From the NCBI GenBank assembly GCA_021166725.1, contig JAJPES010000048.1, positions 1 through 64,000 of the forward strand: a stretch of DNA of 64,000 nucleotides. The letters are read 5' to 3'. Position numbers and translations under genes: made by a program. How positions within the stretch are numbered: the first letter of the stretch is position 1; each line of letters opens with the position of its first letter. Positions 1 through 7,134 of the stretch are shown here, piece by piece. The notes under the pieces are model-generated. The model was not told the DNA's origin. It made no database searches and worked only from the letters and a program-made list of their open reading frames with translations. Source of the DNA: Burkholderiaceae bacterium. Lineage in GTDB: Bacteria; Pseudomonadota; Gammaproteobacteria; Burkholderiales; Burkholderiaceae_E.

Positions 1-913
1 GCGGCCCGGCGCCTCGCCGGTGCTGCCGCGCGGGCGCGGCGAGAAGCCGATCGCTTCGCCGGCGGTGCGCGCCCGCGCGCGCGAGGCCGGCATCGACCTG
101 CGGCGCGTCGCCGGCAGCGGTCCGGCCGGCCGCATCACGCACGAAGATCTCGATCGCCTCTTCGAGCAGGGCCCGCAGGCACCCGCGGCAACCGGCGCAG
201 CGCTCGCGCCCGACGACAGCGTCGAGGACATCAAGATCGTCGGCCTGCGCCGGCGCATCGCCGAGAAGATGCGCGTTGCGCACGAGCGCATCGCCGACAT
301 GACCTACGTCGAGGAGCTCGACGTCACCGACCTCGAGGCGCTGCGCGTCAAGTTGAACGAGCCGCAGCGCAGCGACCGGCCACGCCTCACGCTGCTGCCG
401 TTCCTCATGCGCGCGATCGCGATCGCGGTCGCCGAGCAGCCGCGGATGAACGCGCATTTCGACGACGAGAACGGCGTGCTGCGCCGCTACGGCGGCGTGC
501 ACATCGGCATCGCCGCGCAGACCGCGGGAGGGCTCGTCGTGCCGGTCGTGCGTCACGTCGAGGCGCGCGACCTGTGGAGCTGCGCCGCCGAGCTCGTGCG
601 CGTGACCGATGCGGCCAAGGGCGGCACCGCCACTCGCGAGGAACTCGCGGGATCCACGATCACGATCACCTCGCTCGGCGCGCTCGGCGGCATCGTCACC
701 ACGCCGGTCATCAACCATCCGGAAGTCGCGATCGTCGGCGTGAACCGGATCGCGGTTCGTCCGCTGTGGAACGGCACGAGCTTCGTGCCGCGCAAGACGA
801 TGAACCTGTCGTGCAGCTTCGATCATCGCGTGGTCGACGGGTGGGACGCGGCGGTGTTCGTGCATCGGATCAAGGCGCTGCTGGAGACGCCGGCGATGCT
901 GTTCGTGTCGTGA
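1..913 (+). CDS. Dihydrolipoamide acyltransferase (E2) of a 2-oxoacid dehydrogenase complex, 5' end missing
   Basis: This is the C-terminal part of an E2 core subunit, which moves an acyl group from lipoate to CoA. The frame is open from the window edge, so the lipoyl domain and true start lie upstream. A peripheral subunit-binding domain comes first (SPAVRARAREAGIDL, then GPAGRITHEDL), followed by a linker and the catalytic chloramphenicol-acetyltransferase-like domain. The active-site motif is SFDHRVVDGWDA (HxxxDG) near the end. The E3 gene follows 273 bases downstream, which fits a pdh/bkd-type gene order. The substrate (pyruvate, branched-chain or acetoin) cannot be read from this fragment. 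The internal ATG/CTG codons near position 20 are not taken as the start because homology runs through them. Confidence 0.93.
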   Translation, partial: RPGASPVLPRGRGEKPIASPAVRARAREAGIDLRRVAGSGPAGRITHEDLDRLFEQGPQAPAATGAALAPDDSVEDIKIVGLRRRIAEKMRVAHERIADMTYVEELDVTDLEALRVKLNEPQRSDRPRLTLLPFLMRAIAIAVAEQPRMNAHFDDENGVLRRYGGVHIGIAAQTAGGLVVPVVRHVEARDLWSCAAELVRVTDAAKGGTATREELAGSTITITSLGALGGIVTTPVINHPEVAIVGVNRIAVRPLWNGTSFVPRKTMNLSCSFDHRVVDGWDAAVFVHRIKALLETPAMLFVS

Positions 914-957
914 GAGCGCGGTGACAGGCGTTACTGTTGTCGACTCGGCGCGTTCGC

Positions 958-992
958 GCCAGGCGTGCGCGGCCGGCCCGCGCACGCCTGGC
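958..992 (+). terminator. Strong hairpin after the E2 gene, possible terminator
   Basis: Two perfectly complementary 15-base arms (GCCAGGCGTGCGCGG and its complement) flank a 5-base loop, 45 bases after the E2 stop. No T-run follows, so it could be a factor-assisted terminator or an mRNA-stabilising 3' structure. The remaining space up to lpdA holds nothing I can call a gene. Confidence 0.5.
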
Positions 993-1186
993 GCTCGTGG
1001 GGTCGTCGCTCACGGGAACGCGTGCTTTCCGCGCATTTCGGGCCGCGCGCCTGCGGGCGTAAGCGACATCGCTCGTTTCTCGCGCATTTTTGACCGCGAT
1101 GCAGGGCACCCGAGCACGAATGCGCGGATTCCACGCGTTTTGCGACGTTGTGCGCGCCGACCTCTGTCCGTCGGCGAGGAGCATCG

Positions 1187-2572
1187 ATGAAGGAAATTCG
1201 CTGCAATCTCCTCGTCATCGGCGCCGGACCGGGCGGTTACACGTGCGCAGCGCGGGCCGGCGAGCAGGGAGTCGATACCGTCATCGTCGAGGCCGACCGG
1301 GTCGGCGGCACCTGCCTGAACGTCGGCTGCATTCCGTCGAAGGCGGTGATTCATGCTGCCGACGAATACGCGCGCGCACGCGCTTTCTCGGCGCAGCGTT
1401 CGCCGCTGGGGATTCGCGTTTCGGAGCCCGCGATCGATCTGGCGCAGACCGTGGCGTGGAAGGATGCGATCGTCGAGCGCCTCGATGGCGGCGTCTCGGG
1501 GATGCTGAAGAAGGCGCGCGTGAAGGTCGTGCTCGGGCGCGCGCGCTTTCGCGACGGCAAGACCGTCGTGGTCTCCACCGAGACCGGCGGCGAACAGACG
1601 ATCCGCGCCGAGAACGTGGTGATCGCGACCGGCTCGCGGCCGATCGAGCTGCCGATGCTGCCCTTCGGCGGCAACGTCGTGTCGTCGACCGAACTGCTGT
1701 CGATGCGCGAGTTGCCGGCCAGGCTCGTCGTGGTGGGCGCCGGCTACATCGGCGTCGAACTCGGCACCGCCTTCGCCAAGCTTGGCGCGCAGGTCACGAT
1801 GGTCGATCTCGCGCCGAGAATCCTGCCGCAGTACGACGTGGAACTCACGCGTCCCGTCGTGCAGCGGCTCTCGGCGCTCGGCGTGCAGTTGCGCCTTGGC
1901 GCGACAGTCAAGAGCGCGTCGCCCGACGGACAACTGTCGATCGAGACGGGTGCGGGCGTCGAGCGCCTGCCGGCCGATCGCATCCTCGTCGCCGTGGGCC
2001 GCCGTCCGGCCATCGACGGCTTCGCACTCGACGAACTCGACCTCGATCACGACGGCCCCTTCGTGCGCATCGACGATCGCTGCCGCACCTCGATGCGCGG
2101 CGTCTACGCGATCGGCGACGTCACCGGCGAGCCGATGCTCGCCCATCGCGCGATGATGCAGGGCGAGGTCGTCGCCGACGTCGTCGCCGGTCGCAAGCGC
2201 GTGTTCGAGCCGCGCGCCATTCCGGCCATCTGCTTCACCGATCCCGAGATCGTCGTCGTCGGTCCGGCGCTCGAGGAGGCGCGGCGCGCGCATGCCGAAT
2301 TGCGCGTCGGCATGGTGCCGTTCACCGCGAACGGCCGCGCGCTCACGCTGCAGGCGGAGTCGGGTTTCGTGCGCATCGTTGCGCGGGCCGACAACCATCT
2401 GGTGCTGTCGATACAGGCGGTCGGCGCGGCGGTCTCCGAGTTGTCGGCGGCCTTCGGGCTGGCGCTCGAGATGGGCGCGCGGCTCGAGGACATCGCCGGA
2501 ACGATCCACGCCCATCCGACGCTGGGCGAGGCGGTCCAGGAAGCGGCGCAGCGCGCGCTCGGGCGGGGGTAG
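1187..2572 (+). CDS. lpdA: Dihydrolipoyl dehydrogenase (E3)
   Basis: FAD-dependent enzyme that reoxidises dihydrolipoamide on E2 with NAD+. The 461-aa protein has the FAD dinucleotide fold GAGPGG at residues 12-17, the redox disulfide C43-x4-C48 (GTCLNVGCIPSK), an NAD-binding GAGYIG segment near 180, a second FAD motif (GVYAIGDV) near 305, and the C-terminal catalytic His-Glu pair H443/E448 (HAHPTLGE). The ATG at 1187 is preferred because GAGGAG lies just upstream and the family starts at this point; an in-frame start 13 codons earlier has no support. It sits behind the E2 gene, consistent with one 2-oxoacid dehydrogenase locus. Confidence 0.95.
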   Translation: MKEIRCNLLVIGAGPGGYTCAARAGEQGVDTVIVEADRVGGTCLNVGCIPSKAVIHAADEYARARAFSAQRSPLGIRVSEPAIDLAQTVAWKDAIVERLDGGVSGMLKKARVKVVLGRARFRDGKTVVVSTETGGEQTIRAENVVIATGSRPIELPMLPFGGNVVSSTELLSMRELPARLVVVGAGYIGVELGTAFAKLGAQVTMVDLAPRILPQYDVELTRPVVQRLSALGVQLRLGATVKSASPDGQLSIETGAGVERLPADRILVAVGRRPAIDGFALDELDLDHDGPFVRIDDRCRTSMRGVYAIGDVTGEPMLAHRAMMQGEVVADVVAGRKRVFEPRAIPAICFTDPEIVVVGPALEEARRAHAELRVGMVPFTANGRALTLQAESGFVRIVARADNHLVLSIQAVGAAVSELSAAFGLALEMGARLEDIAGTIHAHPTLGEAVQEAAQRALGRG

Positions 2573-2692
2573 TCGAGCGCGTGTGCGCGCGGTTCCGCTT
2601 TTTTTGCTGCCGCATTCGGGAACGCGCGAGCCGCTCGCTGCATCCAACGCTCGTATGCAGTCGAAAACGAACCGCCTCGCAGGGAGCCCGCG

Positions 2693-3421
2693 ATGAACCT
2701 CTACGTGCTCGAGGAGCCTCGTCCGATGCCGGTGCTCGCCGACGTCGATCTGGTCGGCCACGTCATTGCCGGGGACCATCAGGCGTTTCGCACGCTGATG
2801 CAGCGGCACAACCAGCTGCTCTACCGCACCGCGCGAAGCATCGTGAAGAACGAGGCCGAGGCCGAGGACGTGGTGCAGGAGGCGTGGGTGCAGGCCTATC
2901 ACGCCTTTCACGATTTCCGCGGCGAGTCGCGCCTGGCGACCTGGCTCGTACGGATCACGGCGAATGAAGCGCTCGGACGCCTGCGCGGCGCCGCTCGCCG
3001 GGCGGAGGTGATTCCGCTCGACACGACGGTCGACAGCGCCATCTTCGCGGGGGAACCGAACATGCAACTGCCCGAATCCGAACGGCCCGATCGGCTCGCC
3101 GAGCGCAGCGAACTGCGCCGGGTGCTCGAAGCGCACATCGACGAGCTTCCCGAGGCGTTCCGCTCGGTGTTCGTGCTGCGCGCCGTCGAGGAGATGAGCG
3201 TCGAGGAGGTGGCGGCGGTGCTCGGCATTCCCGAGGCGACCGTTCGTACGCGCCACTTCCGCGCGCGCTCGATGCTGCGCGAAGCACTCGCGCGCGAGGT
3301 CGACGTCGCGTTCGCCGACGCATTCTCTTTCGCCGGCGAGCGCTGCGAGCGGATCGTCGCCGGCGTCTTCGAGCGGCTCGGTCGGCAACGGATGAGCGAC
3401 CGCTTCGACGCCAGCAGCTGA
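2693..3421 (+). CDS. ECF-type RNA polymerase sigma factor
   Basis: A 242-aa group 4 sigma-70 factor. Region 2 is at about residues 25-95 (DVVQEAWVQAYHAF, FRGESRLATWL). A linker of about 50 residues follows. Region 4 with its helix-turn-helix is at about 145-195 (LPEAFRSVFVLR, MSVEEVAAVLGIPEATVRTR). AGGGAG precedes the ATG. It stands alone, without a recognisable anti-sigma factor next to it. The following gene is a Tat-exported ferritin-like protein, then a cytochrome c, so those are its most obvious candidate targets; that link is inference from position only. Confidence 0.92.
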   Translation: MNLYVLEEPRPMPVLADVDLVGHVIAGDHQAFRTLMQRHNQLLYRTARSIVKNEAEAEDVVQEAWVQAYHAFHDFRGESRLATWLVRITANEALGRLRGAARRAEVIPLDTTVDSAIFAGEPNMQLPESERPDRLAERSELRRVLEAHIDELPEAFRSVFVLRAVEEMSVEEVAAVLGIPEATVRTRHFRARSMLREALAREVDVAFADAFSFAGERCERIVAGVFERLGRQRMSDRFDASS

Positions 3422-3631
3422 TCGCAGCGCGCCGGGCCTGGCACCCCGAGCACGAGGCGTCGAGCCAGCGCTCCGGGCAACGCGCTTTTCGAGCAAGGCC
3501 CGTCGAACACAACGTCCCGGATGTCGCGTCGCGCACGACGCGAGGGGCAGGTCGTGTCCATCGCGGCTCGCGCCGCACATCTTCACCGCTTCACTTTTAT
3601 CGCTGCGCCTTCACCACCCAGGAGAACCTCC

Positions 3632-4207
3632 GTGACCCTTCCCCTTCGTTCCAGCTTCCTCGAACCGATCGACCGCCGCTCGTGGCTGAGCGGCTCCGGA
3701 CTGCTGCTGTCCGCCACCGCCATCGCGATGCTCGCCGGCAAGCCGGCACTCGCGGCCGGCCAGGCGTCCGATCCGGCGCAGGACGCGCGCATCCTGAACA
3801 CCGCGCTCGGCGCGGAACTCGAAGCGATCGCCGCGTACCAGGTCGGCGCCGACAGCGGCCTGCTGCAAAAGCCCGTACGCGATCTCGCACTCACCTTCCA
3901 GGGCCATCACAAGGCGCACGCGGACCTGCTCGCGGCCACCGTCTCGAAACTCGGCGGCAAGCCGGTGTCGGCGAAGCCCGAGTACAAGTTCCCCACCGAC
4001 AGGCTGAAGACGCAGGCCGACGTGCTGCGTTTCGCCGCGGGGCTCGAGCAGGGCGCGGTCAGCGCCTACCTGGGTGCCGTTCCGCTGTTCGACAATCGGG
4101 ATCTCTCCAAGGCCGCGGCGAGCATTCTCGGGGACGAGGCGATGCACTGGGCGGTGCTGCGCAATGCGCTGGGCGAAGCGCCGGTGCCTGCGGCTTTCGT
4201 TGCGTAA
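3632..4207 (+). CDS. Tat-exported ferritin-like domain protein
   Basis: The likely start is the GTG at 3632, behind AGGAGA; an upstream ATG in frame at 3521 lacks a ribosome site. The 191-aa product begins with a twin-arginine signal (DRRSWLSG at residues 14-21, hydrophobic stretch, ALA-type cleavage near residue 40). The mature part is an all-alpha domain with spaced Glu/His residues (ELEAIAAYQ, GHHKAHADL, GDEAMHWAVL), typical of the ferritin-like (Ferritin_2-type) family with a di-iron or related site. The physiological role is not known. Tat export suggests it folds or loads metal in the cytoplasm. It lies 210 bases behind the ECF sigma gene. Confidence 0.8.
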   Translation: MTLPLRSSFLEPIDRRSWLSGSGLLLSATAIAMLAGKPALAAGQASDPAQDARILNTALGAELEAIAAYQVGADSGLLQKPVRDLALTFQGHHKAHADLLAATVSKLGGKPVSAKPEYKFPTDRLKTQADVLRFAAGLEQGAVSAYLGAVPLFDNRDLSKAAASILGDEAMHWAVLRNALGEAPVPAAFVA

Positions 4208-4220
4208 CGGATGTGCCGCC

Positions 4221-4769
4221 ATGGTCCCGCCTCTGCTGTGGCGAACCGGCCGCGCTGCAAAAGCGAGCGATCGCTCTCGTGAAACGCGCTTTGCAGGCGC
4301 AAACGCCGCACGACGCAGCGTGCTCCGCTGGCCGGGGCACGCTGCGTGCGTCGCGCTGGTGGTTGTCGCTTCGCCATCTGCCGTAGCGGACACGACAGCG
4401 GACGGCGTCCTGCAACGACCGGCAACGGCTGCCGTCGCGTCCGCGACCACAGGCAACCCGGACGCCGGCGCGAAGATCTACGCGCGCTGCGAGGCATGCC
4501 ACGCGCTCGCCTACGACCGCACCGGCCCGCGGCACTGCGGACTCGTCGGCCGCAAGGCGGGCAGCGTCGCCGGTTTCGACTATTCCGACGCGATGAAGCG
4601 CTCGGCGATCGTCTGGAACGCGCAGACGCTCGACCGCTTCCTGTCCGATCCGGCGAAGACCGTGCCGGGCACGACGATGGGCTATGCCGGCGTGAAGGAC
4701 CCGAAGGAGCGCGCCGATCTCATCGCGTTCCTGCTCCAGCAGAGCAACGGACCGTCCTGCACGAAGTAG
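4221..4769 (+). CDS. Periplasmic class I cytochrome c
   Basis: Small monoheme cytochrome c with one CEACH heme site and a later Met ligand region (GTTMGYAG), followed by a C-terminal helix (RADLIAFLLQQ) as in the c2/c550 group. The N-terminal part carries a signal-like segment (ALVVVASPSAVA). The start is uncertain: ATG 4221 gives 182 aa with an unusually long basic leader; a GTG at 4320, just before the hydrophobic stretch, would give a more normal signal peptide. Neither has a clear ribosome site. It probably delivers electrons in the periplasm; the partner is unknown. Confidence 0.8.
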   Translation: MVPPLLWRTGRAAKASDRSRETRFAGANAARRSVLRWPGHAACVALVVVASPSAVADTTADGVLQRPATAAVASATTGNPDAGAKIYARCEACHALAYDRTGPRHCGLVGRKAGSVAGFDYSDAMKRSAIVWNAQTLDRFLSDPAKTVPGTTMGYAGVKDPKERADLIAFLLQQSNGPSCTK

Positions 4770-4819
4770 CGCAGGCCCGCCTCTGCGCGATAGCGCCCGC
4801 TCACGGTACGCGGCGTTGC

Positions 4820-4825
4820 TAGAAT
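4820..4825 (+). promoter_or_regulatory. Putative -10 element of the rep promoter
   Basis: TAGAAT followed by CGCC lies 41 bases before the rep start codon, a spacing common for sigma-70 promoters in betaproteobacteria. A good -35 match is not visible, so this is a weak call. Confidence 0.35.
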
Positions 4826-4865
4826 CGCCTCCCCCGCGCAGTGCCCGCCGTTCCCCGCCGCATCG

Positions 4866-6917
4866 ATGTCCGCGCAACTGAATCCCGCCCAGCGCGAGGC
4901 GATCCGCTATCTCGACGGTCCGTGCCTGGTGATTGCAGGCGCGGGCAGCGGCAAGACGCGCGTGATCACGCAGAAGATCGTGCATCTGGTCGACGCGGGA
5001 TTTCGTCCGGGCGCGATCGCCGCGATCACCTTCACCAACAAGGCCGCGCAGGAGATGGCCGAGCGCCTGGGCAGCGCGCTGCACCTGCCCGAGAAGCAGC
5101 GCCCGCTCGTCGCGACCTTCCATTCGCTCGGCGTGCAGATGCTTCGTCGCGATGGCGCGGCGCTCGGGCTGAAGCGCAACTTTTCGATTCTCGATTCCGA
5201 CGACGCGGCGAGCATCGTCCAGCAGGCGATCGGCGCGGTCGATCGCAAGGCGACGCGCGCGGCGCAGCACCGCATCTCGTTGTGGAAGAACGCGCTCGTC
5301 GATCCCGACGAGGCTGCGGCGTCGGCGAAGGATGCCAACGAGCATGCGATCGCGCGCGCCTATCGCGACTACGCGGCCACGCTCGGCGCCTACCAGGCGG
5401 TGGACTTCGACGACCTGATCCGCCTGCCGGTGCGCATGCTGCGCGAGCACGCGGAGGTCGTGCAGGCGTGGCGCGAGTCGCTGCGCTACCTGCTGGTCGA
5501 CGAATACCAGGACACCAACGCGTGCCAGTACGAGTTGCTCAAGCTGCTGGCCGGTCCGCGCGCGGCGTTCACCGCGGTCGGCGACGACGACCAGTCGATC
5601 TCCGGCTGGCGCGGCGCCACGCTGGAGAACCTGAACCGCTTGTCGGCCGACTTCCCGTCGCTGAAGGTCGTCAAGCTCGAGCAGAACTATCGCTCGAGCG
5701 TGAACATTCTTCGCGCGGCGAACCGGCTGATCGAGCACAACCCGAAGCTGCACGCGAAGAAGCTGTGGTCCGAGCTCGGGCCCGGCGATCCGGTGCAGGT
5801 GGTGCCCTGCGAAGACGACGAGGCCGAGGCCGAATCGGTCGTGATGCGCCTGCAGGCGCATCGCTTCGAGCGGCGCGCGAAGTTCGCCGACTACGCGATC
5901 CTGTATCGCGGCAATCACCAGGCGCGCATCCTCGAGCAGGCACTGCGCAAGGAGAAGATCCCGTACGTGCTTTCCGGCGGGCAGTCGTTCTTCGAGCGCG
6001 CCGAGATCCGCGACCTGCTCGCCTACCTGCGCCTGCTCGCCAACGACGACGACGATCCGGCGTTCATCCGGGCGGTGACGACGCCCAGGCGCGGAGTGGG
6101 CGCGGGGAGCCTGCAGGCGCTGGGCGCCTATGCCGGCGAGCGCAATGTCTCGATGTTCGCGGCACTGTTCGAAACGGGCTTCGAGTCGCGGGTCGGCGCG
6201 CGACAGCTCGAGCCGCTGCGCGAGTTCGGCGAGTTCGTCAACCGGACCAACTGGCGCGCCGGCAAGGAGCCGGCCGCGCAGGTGCTCGACGATCTCCTGT
6301 CCGCGATCGACTACAAGGCGCATCTGTTCGGCACGAACGACGACAAGGCCGCCGCTTCGCGCTGGCAGAACGTCTGCGATTTCGTCGACTGGATGAAGAA
6401 GCGTGCCGAAGAGGACGGCGCGACGCTGCTCGAGCTCGCGCAGAAGGTCGCGCTGCTCTCGCAGCTCGACCGGCGCGACGCCGAGCTCGATGCCGTTCGC
6501 CTGACGACGATTCACGCCGCCAAGGGGCTCGAGTTCGCGCACGTGTTCGTCGTCGGCTGCGAGGAAGGATTGCTGCCGCATCGCGGCGACGCTTCGGTCG
6601 CGTCCGCGGAAGACGAAGAGGCCCAGGGCCGCGAGCGTGAAATTTCGCACATCGACGCCCAGCTGCGGCGCATCGAGGAAGAGCGCCGCCTGATGTACGT
6701 CGCCGTCACGCGCGCGCAGCGCAGCCTCACGCTCACCTGGTGCCGCAAGCGCAAGCGCGGGCGCGAACAACTCGCGCAGCTGCCGTCGCGCTTCCTCGCC
6801 GAGATGCAGCTCGACGCGTCGCCGTCCCCGGCACAGGCGGTCAGCCAGGAGACGGGCAAGGCGCGGCTGGCCAACCTGCGCGCGCTGCTCGGTCGTCCGG
6901 CGCAGGCGGGCGGCTGA
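4866..6917 (+). CDS. rep: ATP-dependent DNA helicase Rep (UvrD/Rep superfamily 1A)
   Basis: 3'-5' helicase that helps replication forks pass obstacles. The 683-aa length fits Rep. Superfamily 1 motifs occur in order: Walker A AGAGSGKT (near residue 26), motif Ia AAITFTNKAA, Walker B/DExx LLVDEYQDTN (near 215), motif III GDDDQSISGWRGA, motif IV LEQNYRS, motif V TIHAAKGLEFAHVFV, motif VI RRLMYVAVTRAQ. The C-terminus is basic (CRKRKRGREQ) and ends shortly after. No clear ribosome site precedes the ATG, but homology starts at once (LNPAQREAI). A hairpin follows the stop. Confidence 0.95.
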   Translation: MSAQLNPAQREAIRYLDGPCLVIAGAGSGKTRVITQKIVHLVDAGFRPGAIAAITFTNKAAQEMAERLGSALHLPEKQRPLVATFHSLGVQMLRRDGAALGLKRNFSILDSDDAASIVQQAIGAVDRKATRAAQHRISLWKNALVDPDEAAASAKDANEHAIARAYRDYAATLGAYQAVDFDDLIRLPVRMLREHAEVVQAWRESLRYLLVDEYQDTNACQYELLKLLAGPRAAFTAVGDDDQSISGWRGATLENLNRLSADFPSLKVVKLEQNYRSSVNILRAANRLIEHNPKLHAKKLWSELGPGDPVQVVPCEDDEAEAESVVMRLQAHRFERRAKFADYAILYRGNHQARILEQALRKEKIPYVLSGGQSFFERAEIRDLLAYLRLLANDDDDPAFIRAVTTPRRGVGAGSLQALGAYAGERNVSMFAALFETGFESRVGARQLEPLREFGEFVNRTNWRAGKEPAAQVLDDLLSAIDYKAHLFGTNDDKAAASRWQNVCDFVDWMKKRAEEDGATLLELAQKVALLSQLDRRDAELDAVRLTTIHAAKGLEFAHVFVVGCEEGLLPHRGDASVASAEDEEAQGREREISHIDAQLRRIEEERRLMYVAVTRAQRSLTLTWCRKRKRGREQLAQLPSRFLAEMQLDASPSPAQAVSQETGKARLANLRALLGRPAQAGG

Positions 6918-6922
6918 GCAAC

Positions 6923-6955
6923 CGTGTGAACCAGTCCGGTCTACTGGTTCACACG
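6923..6955 (+). terminator. Hairpin terminator after rep
   Basis: Perfect 13-bp inverted repeat CGTGTGAACCAGT / ACTGGTTCACACG with a 7-base loop, starting 5 bases after the rep stop. There is no long T-run, so the call rests on the stem and its position. Confidence 0.6.
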
Positions 6956-7134
6956 TCCTGGCGGCGCGCGCTGCCTCGCAAGCGACAGCGGCACGCCGCG
7001 CATCCCGAGCGGTCGTCCGATCGTCCGCCGCCCCCAGCGGCTGCGCCGCTCGACGCGCGATCCTCCGGAAGGATTCGTCGCCCGGGCGCTGCGCAATAGG
7101 CGCAGCAGGCAAAAAAGAAGCATTCGGCGGAGCA

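Noticed and set aside
4866-6917. Helicase as a plasmid or phage defence protein (UvrD-like)
   Set aside because: Length and motif order fit housekeeping Rep and there is no defence partner gene beside it.
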